A stretch of DNA of 64,000 nucleotides from Episyrphus balteatus. Its lineage: Eukaryota > Arthropoda > Insecta > Diptera > Syrphidae. Location: assembly GCF_945859705.1 (NCBI RefSeq), contig NW_026605123.1:1-64000 (forward strand), given 5' to 3'. The notes under the pieces were generated by a model. That model was given only the letters and a program-made list of their open reading frames with translations, had not been told where the DNA came from and did no database searches. Positions 1 through 13,050 of this stretch are shown piece after piece. The position numbers were made by a program, and so were the translations under genes. Within the stretch, counting starts at the first letter, position 1. Each line of letters begins with the position of its first letter.

Positions 1-2597
1 TTCAACTGGAGTTGAAAAATTCACGTTTGGAGAAAATGACTTTTAAAAATGTTTAAATCGTCATATCTCGTTAACCGAGCGTCTAAACACCCCAAAACTT
101 GCAAAATTCAAAATTCTCTAAAAACAAAACTACAAGTCCAAAACTTAAAGAAAATACATTTTTGTGCTCTGTGAGTCGATATCCTACGCATACAATTCAA
201 TTTTAGTTGAAAGATTCACGTTTGGAGAAAATCACTTTTAAAAATGTTTAAATCGTCATATCTCGTTAACCGAGCGTCTAAACACCCCAAAACTTGCAAA
301 ATTCAAAATTCTCTAAAAACAAAACTACAAGTCCAAAACTTATAGAAAATACATTTTTGTGCTCTGTGAGTCGATATCCTTCGCATACAATTCAATTGGA
401 GTTGAAAAATTCACGTTTGGAAAAAATGACTTTTAAAAATGTTTAAATCGTCATATCTCGTTAACCGAGCGTCTAAACACCCCAAAACTTGCAAAATTCA
501 AAATTCTCTAAAAACAAAACTACAAGTCCAAAACTTATAGAAAATACATTTTTGTGCTCTGTGAGTCGATATCCTTCGCATACAATTCAATTGGAGTTGA
601 AAAATTCACGTTTGGAGAAAATGACTTTTAAAAATGTTTAAATCGTCATATCTCGTTAACCGAGCGTCTAAACACCCCAAAACTTGCAAAATTCAAAATT
701 CTCTAAAAACAAAACTACAAGTCCAAAACTTATAGAAAATACATTTTTGTGCTCTGTGAGTCGATATCCTTCGCATACAATTCAATTGGAGTTGAAAAAT
801 TCACGTTTAGAGAAAATGACTTTTAAAAATGTTTAAATCGCCATATCTCGTTAACCGAGCGTCTAAACACCCCAAAACTTGCAAAATTCAAAATTCTCTA
901 AAAACAAAACTACAAGTCCAAAACTTATAGAAAATACATTTTTGTGCTCTGTGAGTCGATATCCTTCGCATACAATTCAATTGGAGTTGAAAAATTCACG
1001 TTTGGAGAAAATCACTGTTAAAAATGTTTAAATCGTCATATCTCGTTAACCGAGCGTCTAAACACCCCAAAACTTGCAAAATTCAAAATTCTCTAAAAAC
1101 AAAACTACAAGTCCAAAACTTATAGAAAATACATTTTTGTGCTCTGTGAGTCGATATCCTTCGCATACAATTCAATTAGAGTTGAAAAATTCACGTTTGG
1201 AGAAAATCGCTTTTAAAAATGTTTAAATCGTCATATCTCGTTAACCGAGCGTCTAAACACCCCAAAACTTGCAAAATTCAAAAACAAAACTACAAGTCCA
1301 AAACTTATAGAAAATACATTTTTGTGCTCTGTGAGTCGATATCCTTCGCATACAATTCAATTGGAGTTGAAAAATTCACGTTTAGAGAAAATGACTTTTA
1401 AAAATGTTTAAATCGCCATATCTCGTTAACCGAGCGTCTAAACACCCCAAAACTTGCAAAATTCAAAATTCTCTAAAAACAAAACTACAAGTCCAAAACT
1501 TATAGAAAATACATTTTTGTGCTCTGTGAGTCGATATCCTTCGCATACAATTTAACTGGAGTTGAAAAATTCAAGTTTGGAGAAAATGACTTTTAAAAAT
1601 GTTTAAATCGTCATATCTCGTTAACCGAGCGTCTAAACACCCCAAAACTTGCAAAATTCAAAATTCTCTAAAAACAAAACTACAAGTCCAAAACTTATAG
1701 AAAATACATTTTTGTGCTCTGTGAGTCGATATCCTTCGCATACAATTCAATTGGAGTTGAAAAATTCACGTTTGGAGAAAATGACTTTTAAAAATGTTTA
1801 AATCGTCATATCTCGTTAACCGAGCGTCTAAACACCCCAAAACTTGCAAAATTCAAAATTCTCTAAAAACAAAACTACAAGTCCAAAACTTTTAGAAAAT
1901 ACATTTTTGTGCTCTGTGAGTCGATATCCTTCGCATACAATTCAATTGGAGTTGAAAAATTCACGTTTGGAGAAAATCACTTTTAAAAATGTTTAAATCG
2001 TCATATCTCGTTAACCGAGCGTCTAAACACCCCAAAACTTGCAAAATTCAAAATTCTCTAAAAACAAAACACTACAAGTCCAAAACTTATAGAAAATACA
2101 TTTTTGTGCTCTGTGAGTCGATATCCTTCGCATTGGAGTTGAAAAATTCACGTTTAGAGAAAATGACTTTTAAAAATGTTTAAATCGTCATATCTCGTAA
2201 ACCGAGCGTCTAAACACCCCAAAACTTGCAAAATTCAAAATTCTCTAAAAACAAAACTACAAGTCCAAAACTTAAAGAAAATACATTTTTGTGCTCTGTG
2301 AGTCGATATCCTACGCATACAATTCAATTTTAGTTGAAAGTTTCACGTTTGGAGAAAATCACTTTTAAAAATGTTTAAATCGTCATATCTCGTTAACCGA
2401 GCGTCTAAACACCCCAAAACTTGCAAAATTCAAAATTCTCTAAAAACAAAACTACAAGTCCAAAACTTATAGAAAATACATTTTTGTGCTCTGTGAGTCG
2501 ATATCCTTCGCATACAATTCAATTGGAGTTGAAAAATTCACGTTTGGAAAAAATGACTTTTAAAAATGTTTAAATCGTCATATCTCGTTAACCGAGC
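1..2597 (+). repeat. 195-bp satellite array, segment 1
   Basis: This is a tandem array of an AT-rich monomer. The marker TTCAA...GAGTTGAAA recurs at 1, 196 and 391, giving an exact 195-bp period. Each monomer carries the same landmarks in the same order: AATCGTCATATCTCG, then TTAACCGAGCGTC, then AACACCCCAAAACTTGC, then GTGCTCTGTGAGTCGATATC. Monomers differ by scattered substitutions (for example GTTTGGAG versus GTTTAGAG, and ATGACTTTT versus ATCACTTTT) and by small indels. One monomer near 1281 lacks the ATTCTCTAA segment, and one near 2133 lacks about 11 bp. All copies have the same orientation. No gene is present. The segment runs off the left end of the window and is cut at 2597 by a transposon insertion. 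Confidence 0.97.
2590..2597. repeat. Target-site duplication (left) of hAT-like element
   Basis: The 8-bp sequence AACCGAGC lies directly before the element and is repeated directly after it at 5120-5127. It is part of the satellite monomer consensus, so removing the element and one copy restores a continuous monomer. Confidence 0.85.
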
Positions 2598-2612
2598 CAA
2601 CGGCGTATACAA

Positions 2613-2642
2613 GGGGGGGGTCACGGGGTCATGACCCCCCCC
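2613..2642. repeat. GC-rich hairpin at left end of hAT-like element
   Basis: GGGGGGGGTCA (2613-2623) is a perfect inverted repeat of TGACCCCCCCC (2632-2642), with an 8-nt gap. A 14-bp perfect palindrome, GGGGTCATGACCCC, lies inside it at 2625-2638. The same ATGACCCCCCCCAAGA block recurs at the right end (from 5082) in the same orientation. These G/C runs stand out sharply in AT-rich DNA. Confidence 0.85.
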
Positions 2643-3908
2643 AAGAACTCAGAACTTAAAAAAGAATTTGTTATGTGATACTGAAATCTCTTGAGTAATA
2701 TTATTTTTAAAATGTTGAAGTTTTAGAACATGAACGAAAATTAAAGGTAAAAAAAATTTTTGGTATTCAAACAAACTATTTTACCATATTTTGGAGATAT
2801 GTGGTCATATTTTTAGCGAACGCTATGCTGGATTAGGATTATTTTGATTCGTTCGATAATATTAGTTGAGCTGTGCTGTAGAGTTTTGTATGGAAACAAA
2901 ATCCGGATAAGTATTATATTCAAAGCTTTTTAAAAGAAATTGAATCTAGTAGGTACACAAAAATAATATCTTAAGGGCAAGACACTGCTTACCAGCAAAT
3001 AAAAGAAGCAGCCATATCTTCTATTTTTTTATATGATGAAGTGAATAAAATATGTTTTAAATAGGGAAGCTTTCTGTGGCCTTGCTGTGTGGAGGTCAAT
3101 TCTGTTGATAAAATTCGTCATCGGCAAAATGTTAAAGAATGATATCATTTCTCAAATCTTTTTAGTTTTTTGCAATGTTCCAGTTCAATACATTCGTCTG
3201 ATAAAATTTGGTGAATTTTGTTTGCTTACAGAATATAACAGTATTTTGTACATACTTAATTTGCTAGATCTGTTGCATTTTTTGAAACAACTATCGATTT
3301 GTTAATCATCAATGGCCAGCCAATTATAGAAGCAATGTAAGCAACCTTATCTAATGCAATTTAAATATTATTATTAAATCACTTAGGGCTAATTTTTTTG
3401 AATATTTAGATAAACCTAAGTTAGAGTTATTCCTACGAATAAAAGTTTTTTTTTATAGTGACCTTTATTCTTCTGATAGTCTATCTGACGATAGAAAAAG
3501 GAGGGCTTAATCTAATAAATACAACTGAATGTTTTTTATATTGTAAACCGCTGATTAATACCTGAAAACGGTTGAATTTCAAAATATCGCCAAAATTATT
3601 TTTTTTGTCTTTACTATTTTAATAGAGGTATTTTAAATTCCCATACAATTTTAAAACAAAATTTAAAAAAAAATTATATTTTCAATGCAATTTTTTTTAC
3701 AAAACTTTGCGATTCGTTTGCCTGAGGTTAGGAAGAGTTAATTCAAAAGTTAAAACTGTTATTAAGTAAAAACGATTTTTATTTTAACTTTCTGGGCTAG
3801 CGGAAAACAATGAACAGTTATTTTAAGGCAAATTATTCAATCGAAGTACTCGTACAGTACATTTTATTTTTAGGAGAGGAGAGGATAGCCTCAATTGGTC
3901 AAAATTAA

Positions 3909-4894
3909 AGCCTAGTGCGCTGCTGATAAGAAACGAAAAATCCCATACAAAAATGAAACAACGAAATGGTAAACCAAAAATTTCGTTCAACTTTTCGTTC
4001 TGTAGTACGCTGTTCGGCACAACGAAATTGAAAGTCTAAACTTCTTTTTCGGACACAAACAATTGCCGGGGACATTCATTGTGTGTGGAAAAATGACATT
4101 TTGAGTTTTTACTTGATCTATAGGGCAAGTATTGGTTTCGTGTCGAAAAAAAAAATTTGAGGTTTTAATCAAAACCAACATTACGATGATGGAGAATTCC
4201 AAAAAAGTGGGTCTCGCAATTCCGTCCGTGCTTCTGTACGTCTGTGCGTCCGTGCGGTTGTGCGTCCATCTGTACACATTTCCACAGCCTAAACGGGTGG
4301 ACGGTTTTTTTTCAAATTTGGTACAGATGATTTTTATGGAATTCTGAAAGTTGGTTTTTTTTTGTTTTTTTGTATCTCCCTTAGAAAGTGTACCTCCCAT
4401 ACAAATTTTTCAATTCAAACCAAATAACTCGAAAACGGCTTTAACGATTTTGATTAAACTTTGCAGACGTAATATTCAAAGCAATTGCAATAAAACTGCA
4501 TCTCTATTTTTTTTTTTTCAAAAAAGTCAAATAAAAAAAAAAACATTTTTTTTTTCATTTAACAAAATTTTGCCCTAAATGTCGGCTCTACCCCAACATC
4601 AACAAAATTTCTTTAATTTTATATAGAGGCAGCTTTTAAAATCTACAAGTAAACCAACATAAAAGTGTTTTAAACTGCAAGAGCAAGTATGTGCGACCCC
4701 AGTCGTGCATTTTATTTTGTTTGTTTTTGTTGTTCATTTTGTCATTGCATGTCTTTCTGCGATGCGTGTTTGCTTTTTTTTTCATTTATGTTTTGCAATT
4801 TTTGAGTATTTTTCGGTCCAGATTTCGCAAGCATTTCGTTGTCCTCGTGGAGACCAACGAAAAATTTCGTTTCACATCAGCAGCGTTCTAGGCT
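3909..4894. mobile_element. Nested candidate TTAA-flanked element
   Basis: A 986-bp segment inside the hAT-like element is bounded by TTAA at 3905-3908 and 4895-4898. Its ends are imperfect inverted repeats: AGCCTAGTGCGCTGCTGAT at the left, and AGCCTAGAACGCTGCTGAT as the reverse complement of the right end. The similarity continues into GAAACGAAA. A TTAA duplication with terminal inverted repeats is the signature of piggyBac-type elements or MITEs (family knowledge). The TIR does not start with the usual CCC, so superfamily assignment is uncertain. No transposase frame was recognised. The open frames inside (for example 4132-4347 on + and 3987-4400 on -) overlap low-complexity T-rich and GTCCGT-rich sequence and are not supported as genes. 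Confidence 0.55.
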
Positions 4895-7800
4895 TTAAGG
4901 TTTAACGCTAAACTTAAACGAATCTCATACCGTTTTTGTTTGGTTATTTTTAGAACTATACATTCGGAACTTTTCGATTCGAAATGCAAGACGCACAAAT
5001 TTTAATGTTTAATAATTCAAAAAGCCCATTTTCAGGTTTATGCCTGCTATCAAAACTTTTGAAAAAAAAAAAAAAAATGGCATGACCCCCCCCAAGACGC
5101 AAACCTGTATACGCCCCTGAACCGAGCGTCTAAACACCCCAAAACTTGCAAAATTAAAAATTCTCTAGAAACGAAACTACAAGTCCAAAACTTATAGAAA
5201 ATACATTTTTGTGCTCTGTGAGTCGATATCCTTCGCATACAATTCAATTGGAGTTGAAAAATTCACGTTTAGAGAAAATGACTTTTAAAAATGTTTAAAT
5301 CGCCATATCTCGTTAACCGAGCGTCTAAACACCCCAAAACTTGCAAAATTCAAAATTCTCTAAAAACAAAACTACAAGGCCAAAACTTATAGAAAATACA
5401 TTTTTGTGCTTTGTGAGTCGATATCCTTCGCATACAATTCAATTGGAGTTGAAAAATTCACGTTTGGAGAAAATCACTTTTAAAAATGTTTAAATCGTCA
5501 TATCTCGTTAACCGAGCGTCTAAACACCCCAAAACTTGCAGAATTCAAAATTCTCTAAAAACAAAACTACAAGTCCAAAACTTAAAGAAAATACATTTTT
5601 GTGCTCTGTGAGTCGATATCCTTCGCATACAATTCAACTGGAGTTGAAAAATTCACGTTTGGAGAAAATGACTTTTAAAAATGTTTAAATCGTCATATCT
5701 CGTTAACCGAGCGTCTAAACACCCCAAAACTTGCAAAATTCAAAATTCTCTAAAAACAAAACTACAAGTCCAAAACTTATAGAAAATACATTTTTGTGCT
5801 CTGTGAGTCGATATCCTTCGCATACAATTCAATTGGAGTTGAAAAATTCACGTTTAGAGAAAATGACTTTTAAAAATGTTTAAATCGTCATATCTCGTTA
5901 ACCGAGCGTCTAAACACCCCAAAACTTGCAAAATTCAAAATTCTCTAAAAACAAAACTACAAGTCCAAAACTTATAGAAAATACATTTTTGTGCTCTGTG
6001 AGTCGATATCCTTCGCATACAATTCAACTGGAGTTGAAAAATTCACGTTTGGAGAAAATGACTTTTAAAAATGTTTAAATCGTCATATCTCGTTAACCGA
6101 GCGTCTAAACACCCCAAAACTTGCAAAATTCAAAATTCTCTAAAAACAAAACTACAAGTCCAAAACTTATAGAAAATACATTTTTGTGCTCTGTGAGTCG
6201 ATATCCTTCGCATACAATTCAATTGGAGTTGAAAAATTCACGTTTAGAGAAAATGACTTTTAAAATGTTTAAATCGTCATATCTCGTTAATCGAGCGTCT
6301 AAACACCCCAAAACTTGCAAAATTCAAAATTCTCTAAAAACAAAACTACAAGTCCAAAACTTATAGAAAATACATTTTTGTGCTCTGTGAGTCGATATCC
6401 TTCGCATACAATTCAATTGGAGTTGAAAAATTCACGTTTGGAGAAAATGACTTTTAAAAATGTTTAAATCGTCATATCTCGTTAACCGAGCGTCTAAACA
6501 CCCCAAAACTTGCAAAATTCAAAATTCTCTAAAAACAAAACTACAAGTCCAAAACTTATAGAAAATACATTTTTGTGCTCTGTGAGTCGATATCCTTCGC
6601 ATACAATTCAATTGGAGTTGAAAAATTCACGTTTAGAGAAAATGACTTTTAAAAATGTTTAAATCGTCATATCTCGTTAACCGAGCGTCTAAACACCCCA
6701 AAACTTGCAAAATTCAAAATTCTCTAAAAACAAAACTACAAGTCCAAAACTTATAGAAAATACATTTTTGTGCTCTGTGAGTCGATATCCTTCGCGTACA
6801 ATTCAACTGGAGTTGAAAAATTCACGTTTGGAGAAAATGACTTTTAAAAATGTTTAAATCGTCATATCTCGTTAACCGAGCGTCTAAACACCCCAAAACT
6901 TGCAAAATTCAAAATTCTCTAAAAACAAAACTACAAGTCCAAAACTTATAGAAAATACATTTTTGTGCTCTGTGAGTCGATATCCTTCGCATACAATTCA
7001 ATTGGAGTTGAAAAATTCACGTTTAGAGAAAATGACTTTTAAAATGTTTAAATCGTCATATCTCGTTAATCGAGCGTCTAAACACCCCAAAACTTGCAAA
7101 ATTCAAAATTCTCTAAAAACAAAACTACAAGTCCAAAACTTATAGAAAATACATTTTTGTGCTCTGTGAGTCGATATCCTTCGCATACAATTCAATTGGA
7201 GTTGAAAAATTCACGTTTAGAGAAAATGACTTTTAAAATGTTTAAATCGTCATATCTCGTTAACCGAGCGTCTAAACACCCCAAAACTTGCAAAATTCAA
7301 AATTCTCTAAAAACAAAACTACAAGTCCAAAACTTATAGAAAATACATTTTTGTGCTCTGTGAGTCGATATCCTTCGCATACAATTCAACTGGAGTTGAA
7401 AAATTCACGTTTGGAGAAAATGACTTTTAAAAATGTTTAAATCGTCATATCTCGTTAACCGAGCGTCTAAACACCCCAAAACTTGCAAAATTCAAAATTC
7501 TCTAAAAACAAAACTACAAGTCCAAAACTTATAGAAAATACATTTTTGTGCTCTGTGAGTCGATATCCTTCGCATACAATTCAACTGGAGTTGAAAAATT
7601 CACGTTTGGAGAAAATGACTTTTAAAAATGTTTAAATCGTCATATCTCGTTAACCGAGCGTCTAAACACCCCAAAACTTGCAAAATTCAAAATTCTCTAA
7701 AAACAAAACTACAAGTCCAAAACTTTTAGAAAATACATTTTTGTGCTCTGTGAGTCGATATCCTTCGCATACAATTCAATTGGAGTTGAATAATTCACGT

Positions 7801-9439
7801 TTAGAGAAAATGACTTTTAAAAATGTTTAAATCGCCATATCTCGTTAACCGAGCGTCTAAACACCCCAAAACTTGCAAAATTCAAAATTCTCTAAAAACA
7901 AAACACTACAAGTCCAAAACTTATAGAAAATAAATTTTTGTGCTCTGTGAGTCGATATCCTTCGCATACAATTCAATTGGAGTTGAAAAATTCACGTTTG
8001 GAGAAAATCACTTTTAAAAATGTTTAAATCGTCAAATCTCGTTAACCGAGCGTCTAAACACCCCAAAACTTGCAGAATTCAAAATTCTCTAAAAACAAAA
8101 CTACAAGTCCAAAACTTAAAGAAAATACATTTTTGTGCTCTGTGAGTCGATATCCTTCGCATACAATTCAATTGGAGTTGAAAAATTCACGTTTGGAGAA
8201 AATGACTTTTAAAAATGTTTAAATCGTCATATCTCGTTAACCGAGCGTCTAAACACCCCAAAACTTGCAAAATTCAAAATTCTCTAAAAACAAAACTACA
8301 AGTCCAAAACTTTTAGATAATACATTTTTGTGCTCTGTGAGTCGATATCCTTCGCATACAATTCAATTGGAGTTGAAAAATTCACGTTTGGAGAAAATGA
8401 CTTTTAAAAATGTTTAAATCGTCATATCTCGTTAACCGAGCGTCTAAACACCCCAAAACTTGCAAAATTCAAAATTCTCTAAAAACAAAACTACAATTCC
8501 AAAACTTATAGAAAATACATTTTTGTGCTCTGTGAGTCGATATCCTTCGCATACAATTCAATTGGAGTTGAAAAATTCACGTTTAGAGAAAATCACTTTT
8601 AAAAATGTTTAAATCGTCATATCTCGTTAACCGAGCGTCGAAACACCCCAAAACTTGCAAAATTCAAAATTCTCTAAAAACAAAATTACAAGTCCAAAAC
8701 TTATAGAAAATACATTTTTGTGCTCTGTGAGTCGATATCCTTCGCATACAATTCAATTGGAGTTGAAAAATTCACGTTTGGAGAAAATGACTTTTAAAAA
8801 TGTTTAAATCGTCATATCTCGTTAACCGAGCGTCTAAACACCCCAAAACTTGCAAAATTCAAAATTCTCTAAAAACAAAACTACAAGTCCAAAACTTATA
8901 GAAAATACATTTTTGTGCTCTGTGAGTCGATATCCTTCGCATACAATTCAATTGGAGTTGAAAAATTCACGTTTGGAGAAAATGACTTTTAAAAATGTTT
9001 AAATCGTCATATCTCGTTAACCGAGCGTCTAAACACCCCAAAACTTGCAAAATTCAAAATTCTCTAAAAAACAAAACTACAAGTCCAAAACTTATAGAAA
9101 ATACATTTTTGTGCTCTGTGAGTCGATATCCTTCGCATACAATTCAATTGGAGTTGAAAAATTCACGTTTGGAGAAAATCACTTTTAAAAATGTTTAAAT
9201 CGTCATATCTTGTTAACCGAGCGTCTAAACACCCCAAAACTTGCCAAATTCAAAATTCTCTAAAAAACAAAACTACAAGTCCAAAACTTATAGAAAATAC
9301 ATTTTTGTGCTCTGTGAGTCGATATCCTTCGCATACAATTCAATTGGAGTTGAAAAATTCACGTTTAGAGAAAATGACATTTAAAAATGTTTAAATCGTC
9401 ATATCTCGTTAACCGAGCGTCTAAACACCCCAAAACTTG

Positions 9440-11000
9440 CCAAATTCAAAATTCTCTAAAAAACAAAACTACAAGTCCAAAACTTATAGAAAATACATTT
9501 TTGTGCTCTGTGAGTCGATATCCTTCGCATACAATTCAATTGGAGTTAAAAAATAAACGTTTGGAGAAAATCACTTTTAAAAATGTTTAAATCGTCATAT
9601 CTCGTTAACCGAGCGTCTAAACACCCCAAAACTTGCAAAATTCAAAATTCTCTAAAAGCAAAACTACAAGTCAAAAACTTATAGAAAATACATTTTTGTG
9701 CTCTGTGAGTCGATATCCTTCGCATACAATTCAATTGGAGTTGAAAAATTCACGTTTGGAGAAAATGACTTTTAAAAATGTTTAAATCGTCATATCTCGT
9801 TAACCGAGCGTCTAAACACCCCAAAACTTGCAAAATTCAAAATTCTCTAAAAACAAAACTACAAGTCCAAAACTTATAGAAAATACATTTTTGTACTCTG
9901 TGAGTCGATATCCTTCGCATACAATTCAATTGGAGTTGAAAAATTCACGTTTAGAGAAAATGACATTTAAAAATGTTTAAATCGTCATATCTCGTTAACC
10001 GAGCGTCTAAACACCCCAAAACTTGCCAAATTCAAAATTCTCTAAAAAACAAAACTACAAGTCCAAAACTTATAGAAAATACATTTTTGTGCTCTGTGAG
10101 TCGATATCCTTCGCATACAATTCAATTGGAGTTGAAAAATTCACGTTTAGAGAAAATGACTTTTAAAAATGTTTAAATCGTCATATCTCGTTAACCGAGC
10201 GTCTAAACACCCCAAAACTTGCAAAATTCAAAATTCTCTAAAAACAAAACTACAAGTCCAAAACTTATAGAAAATACATTTTTGTGCTCTGTGAGTCGAT
10301 ATCCTTCGCATACAATTCAATTGGAGTTAAAAAATAAACGTTTGGAGAAAATCACTTTTAAAAATGTTTAAATCGTCATATCTCGTTAACCGAGCGTCTA
10401 AACACCCCAAAACTTGCAAAATTCAAAATTCTCTAAAAGCAAAACTACAAGTCCAAAACTTATAGAAAATACATTTTTGTGCTCTGTGAGTCGATATCCT
10501 TCGCATACAATTCAATTGGAGTTGAAAAATTCACGTTTGGAGAAAATGACTTTTAAAAATGTTTAAATCGTCATATCTCGTTAACCGAGCGTCTAAACAC
10601 CCCAAAACTTGCAAAATTCAAAATTCTCTAAAAACAAAACTACAAGTCCAAAACTTATAGAAAATACATTTTTGTACTCTGTGAGTCGATATCCTTCGCA
10701 TACAATTCAATTGGAGTTGAAAAATTCACGTTTAGAGAAAATGACATTTAAAAATGTTTAAATCGTCATATCTCGTTAACCGAGCGTCTAAACACCCCAA
10801 AACTTGCCAAATTCAAAATTCTCTAAAAAACAAAACTACAAGTCCAAAACTTATAGAAAATACATTTTTGTGCTCTGTGAGTCGATATCCTTCGCATACA
10901 ATTCAATTGGAGTTGAAAAATTCACGTTTAGAGAAAATGACTTTTAAAAATGTTTAAATCGTCATATCTCGTTAACCGAGCGTCTAAACACCCCAAAACT
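9440..11000 (+). repeat. 4-monomer higher-order repeat, 781 bp, two copies
   Basis: Diagnostic variants recur 780-781 bp apart. GGAGTTAAAAAATAAACG is at about 9546 and 10327. CTAAAAGCAAAAC is at about 9657 and 10438. TTTGTACTCTG is at about 9894 and 10675. GACATTTAAAAATG is at about 9963 and 10744. The boundaries are approximate. The same variant series reappears 4,487 bp downstream (14144 onward), so the block itself has been copied. Confidence 0.8.
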
Positions 11001-11099
11001 TGCAAAATTCAAAATTCTCTAAAAACAAAACTACAAGTCCAAAACTTATAGAAAATACATTTTTGTGCTCTGTGAGTCGATATCCTTCGCATACAATTC

Positions 11100-13050
11100 A
11101 ATTGGAGTTGAAAAATTCACGTTTAGAGAAAATGACTTTTAAAAATGTTTAAATCGTCATATCTCGTTAACCGAGCGTCTAAACACCCCAAAACTTGCAA
11201 AATTCAAAATTCTCTAAAAACAAAACTACAAGTCCAAAACTTATAGAAAATACATTTTTGTGCTCTGTGAGTCGATATCCTTCGCATACAATTCAATTGG
11301 AGTTGAAAAATTCACGTTTAGAGAAAATGACTTTTAAAAATGTTTAAATCGTCATATCTCGTTAACCGAGCGTCTAAACACCCCAAAACTTGCAAAATTC
11401 AAAATTCTCTAAAAACAAAACTACAAGTCCAAAACTTATAGAAAATACATTTTTGTGCTCTGTGAGTCGATATCCTTCGCATACAATTCAATTGGAGTTG
11501 AAAAATTCACGTTTGGAGAAAATCACTTTTAAAAATGTTTAAATCGTCATATCTTGTTAACCGAGCGTCTAAACACCCCAAAACTTGCAAAATTCAAAAT
11601 TCTCTAAAAACAAAACTACAAGTCCAAAACTTTTAGAAAATACATTTTTGTGCTCTGTGAGTCGATATCCTTCGCATACAATTCAATTGGAGTTGAAAAA
11701 TTCACGTTTGGAGAAAATCACTTTTAAAAATGTTTAAATCGTCATATCTCGTTAACCGAGCGTCTAAACACCCCAAAACTTGCAAAATTCAAAATTCTCT
11801 AAAAACAAAACTACAAGTCCAAAACTTATAGAAAATACATTTTTGTGCTCTGTGAGTCGATATCCTTCGCATACAATTCAATTGGAGTTGAAAAATTCAC
11901 GTTTGGAGAAAATGACTTTTAAAAATGTTTAAATCGCCATATCTCGTTAACCGAGCGTCTAAACACCCCAAAACTTGCAAAATTCAAAATTCTCTAAAAA
12001 CAAAACTACAAGTCCAAAACTTATAGAAAATACATTTTTGTGCTCTGTGAGTCGATATCCTTCGCATACAATTCAATTGGAGTTGAAAAATTCACGTTTA
12101 GAGAAAATGACTTTTAAAAATGTTTAAATCGTCATATCTCGTTAACCGAGCGTCTAAACACCCCAAAACTTGCAAAATTCAAAATTCTCTAAAAACAAAA
12201 CTACAAGTCCAAAACTTATAGAAAATACATTTTTGTGCTCTGTGAGTCGATATCCTTCGCATACAATTCAATTGGAGTTGAAAAATTCACGTTTAGAGAA
12301 AATGACTTTTAAAAATGTTTAAATCGTCATATCTCGTTAACCGAGCGTCTAAACACCCCAAAACTTGCAAAATTCAAAATTCTCTAAAAACAAAACTACA
12401 AGTCCAAAACTTATAGAAAATACATTTTTGTGCTCTGTGAGTCGATATCCTTCGCATACAATTCAATTGGAGTTGAAAAATTCACGTTTGGAGAAAATCA
12501 CTTTTAAAAATGTTTAAATCGTCATATCTTGTTAACCGAGCGTCTAAACACCCCAAAACTTGCAAAATTCAAAATTCTCTAAAAACAAAACTACAAGTCC
12601 AAAACTTTTAGAAAATACATTTTTGTGCTCTGTGAGTCGATATCCTTCGCATACAATTCAATTGGAGTTGAAAAATTCACGTTTGGAGAAAATCACTTTT
12701 AAAAATGTTTAAATCGTCATATCTCGTTAACCGAGCGTCTAAACACCCCAAAACTTGCAAAATTCAAAATTCTCTAAAAACAAAACTACAAGTCCAAAAC
12801 TTATAGAAAATACATTTTTGTGCTCTGTGAGTCGATATCCTTCGCATACAATTCAATTGGAGTTGAAAAATTCACGTTTAGAGAAAATGACTTTTAAAAA
12901 TGTTTAAATCGCCATATCTCGTTAACCGAGCGTCTAAACACCCCAAAACTTGCAAAATTCAAAATTCTCTAAAAACAAAACTACAAGTCCAAAACTTATA
13001 GAAAATACATTTTTGTGCTCTGTGAGTCGATATCCTTCGCATACAATTCA
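11100..13050 (+). repeat. 5-monomer higher-order repeat, 975 bp, two copies
   Basis: The rare variant ATCTTGTTAACC occurs at 11551 and 12526, exactly 975 bp (5 x 195) apart. It is followed in both by AACTTTTAGAAAATAC at the same offset. Neighbouring monomers (GTTTAGAG and CGCCATATCTCG types) follow in the same order. Boundaries are approximate. Confidence 0.7.

Larger units (their letters stand above)
2598..5119. mobile_element. hAT-like non-autonomous DNA transposon (2.5 kb)
   Basis: The element interrupts a satellite monomer and is flanked by the 8-bp duplication AACCGAGC. Its ends are imperfect inverted repeats. The left end reads CAACGGCGTATACAAGG and the reverse complement of the right end reads CAGGGGCGTATACAGG, sharing GGCGTATACA. 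An 8-bp TSD with termini starting CA(G) is characteristic of the hAT superfamily (family knowledge). A second shared block, ATGACCCCCCCCAAGA, lies just inside both ends. The interior is AT-rich, with no open frame longer than about 140 codons and no recognisable transposase or zinc-finger motif, so the copy is non-autonomous or decayed. It contains a nested candidate element at 3909-4894. Only one copy is present although the surrounding satellite has been repeatedly duplicated, which suggests a fairly late insertion. Confidence 0.75.

Noticed and set aside
4132..4578. Short open frames in the nested element as a transposase remnant.
   Set aside because: They cover T-rich and GTCCGT-rich low-complexity DNA on both strands and contain no recognisable catalytic or zinc-finger motif.
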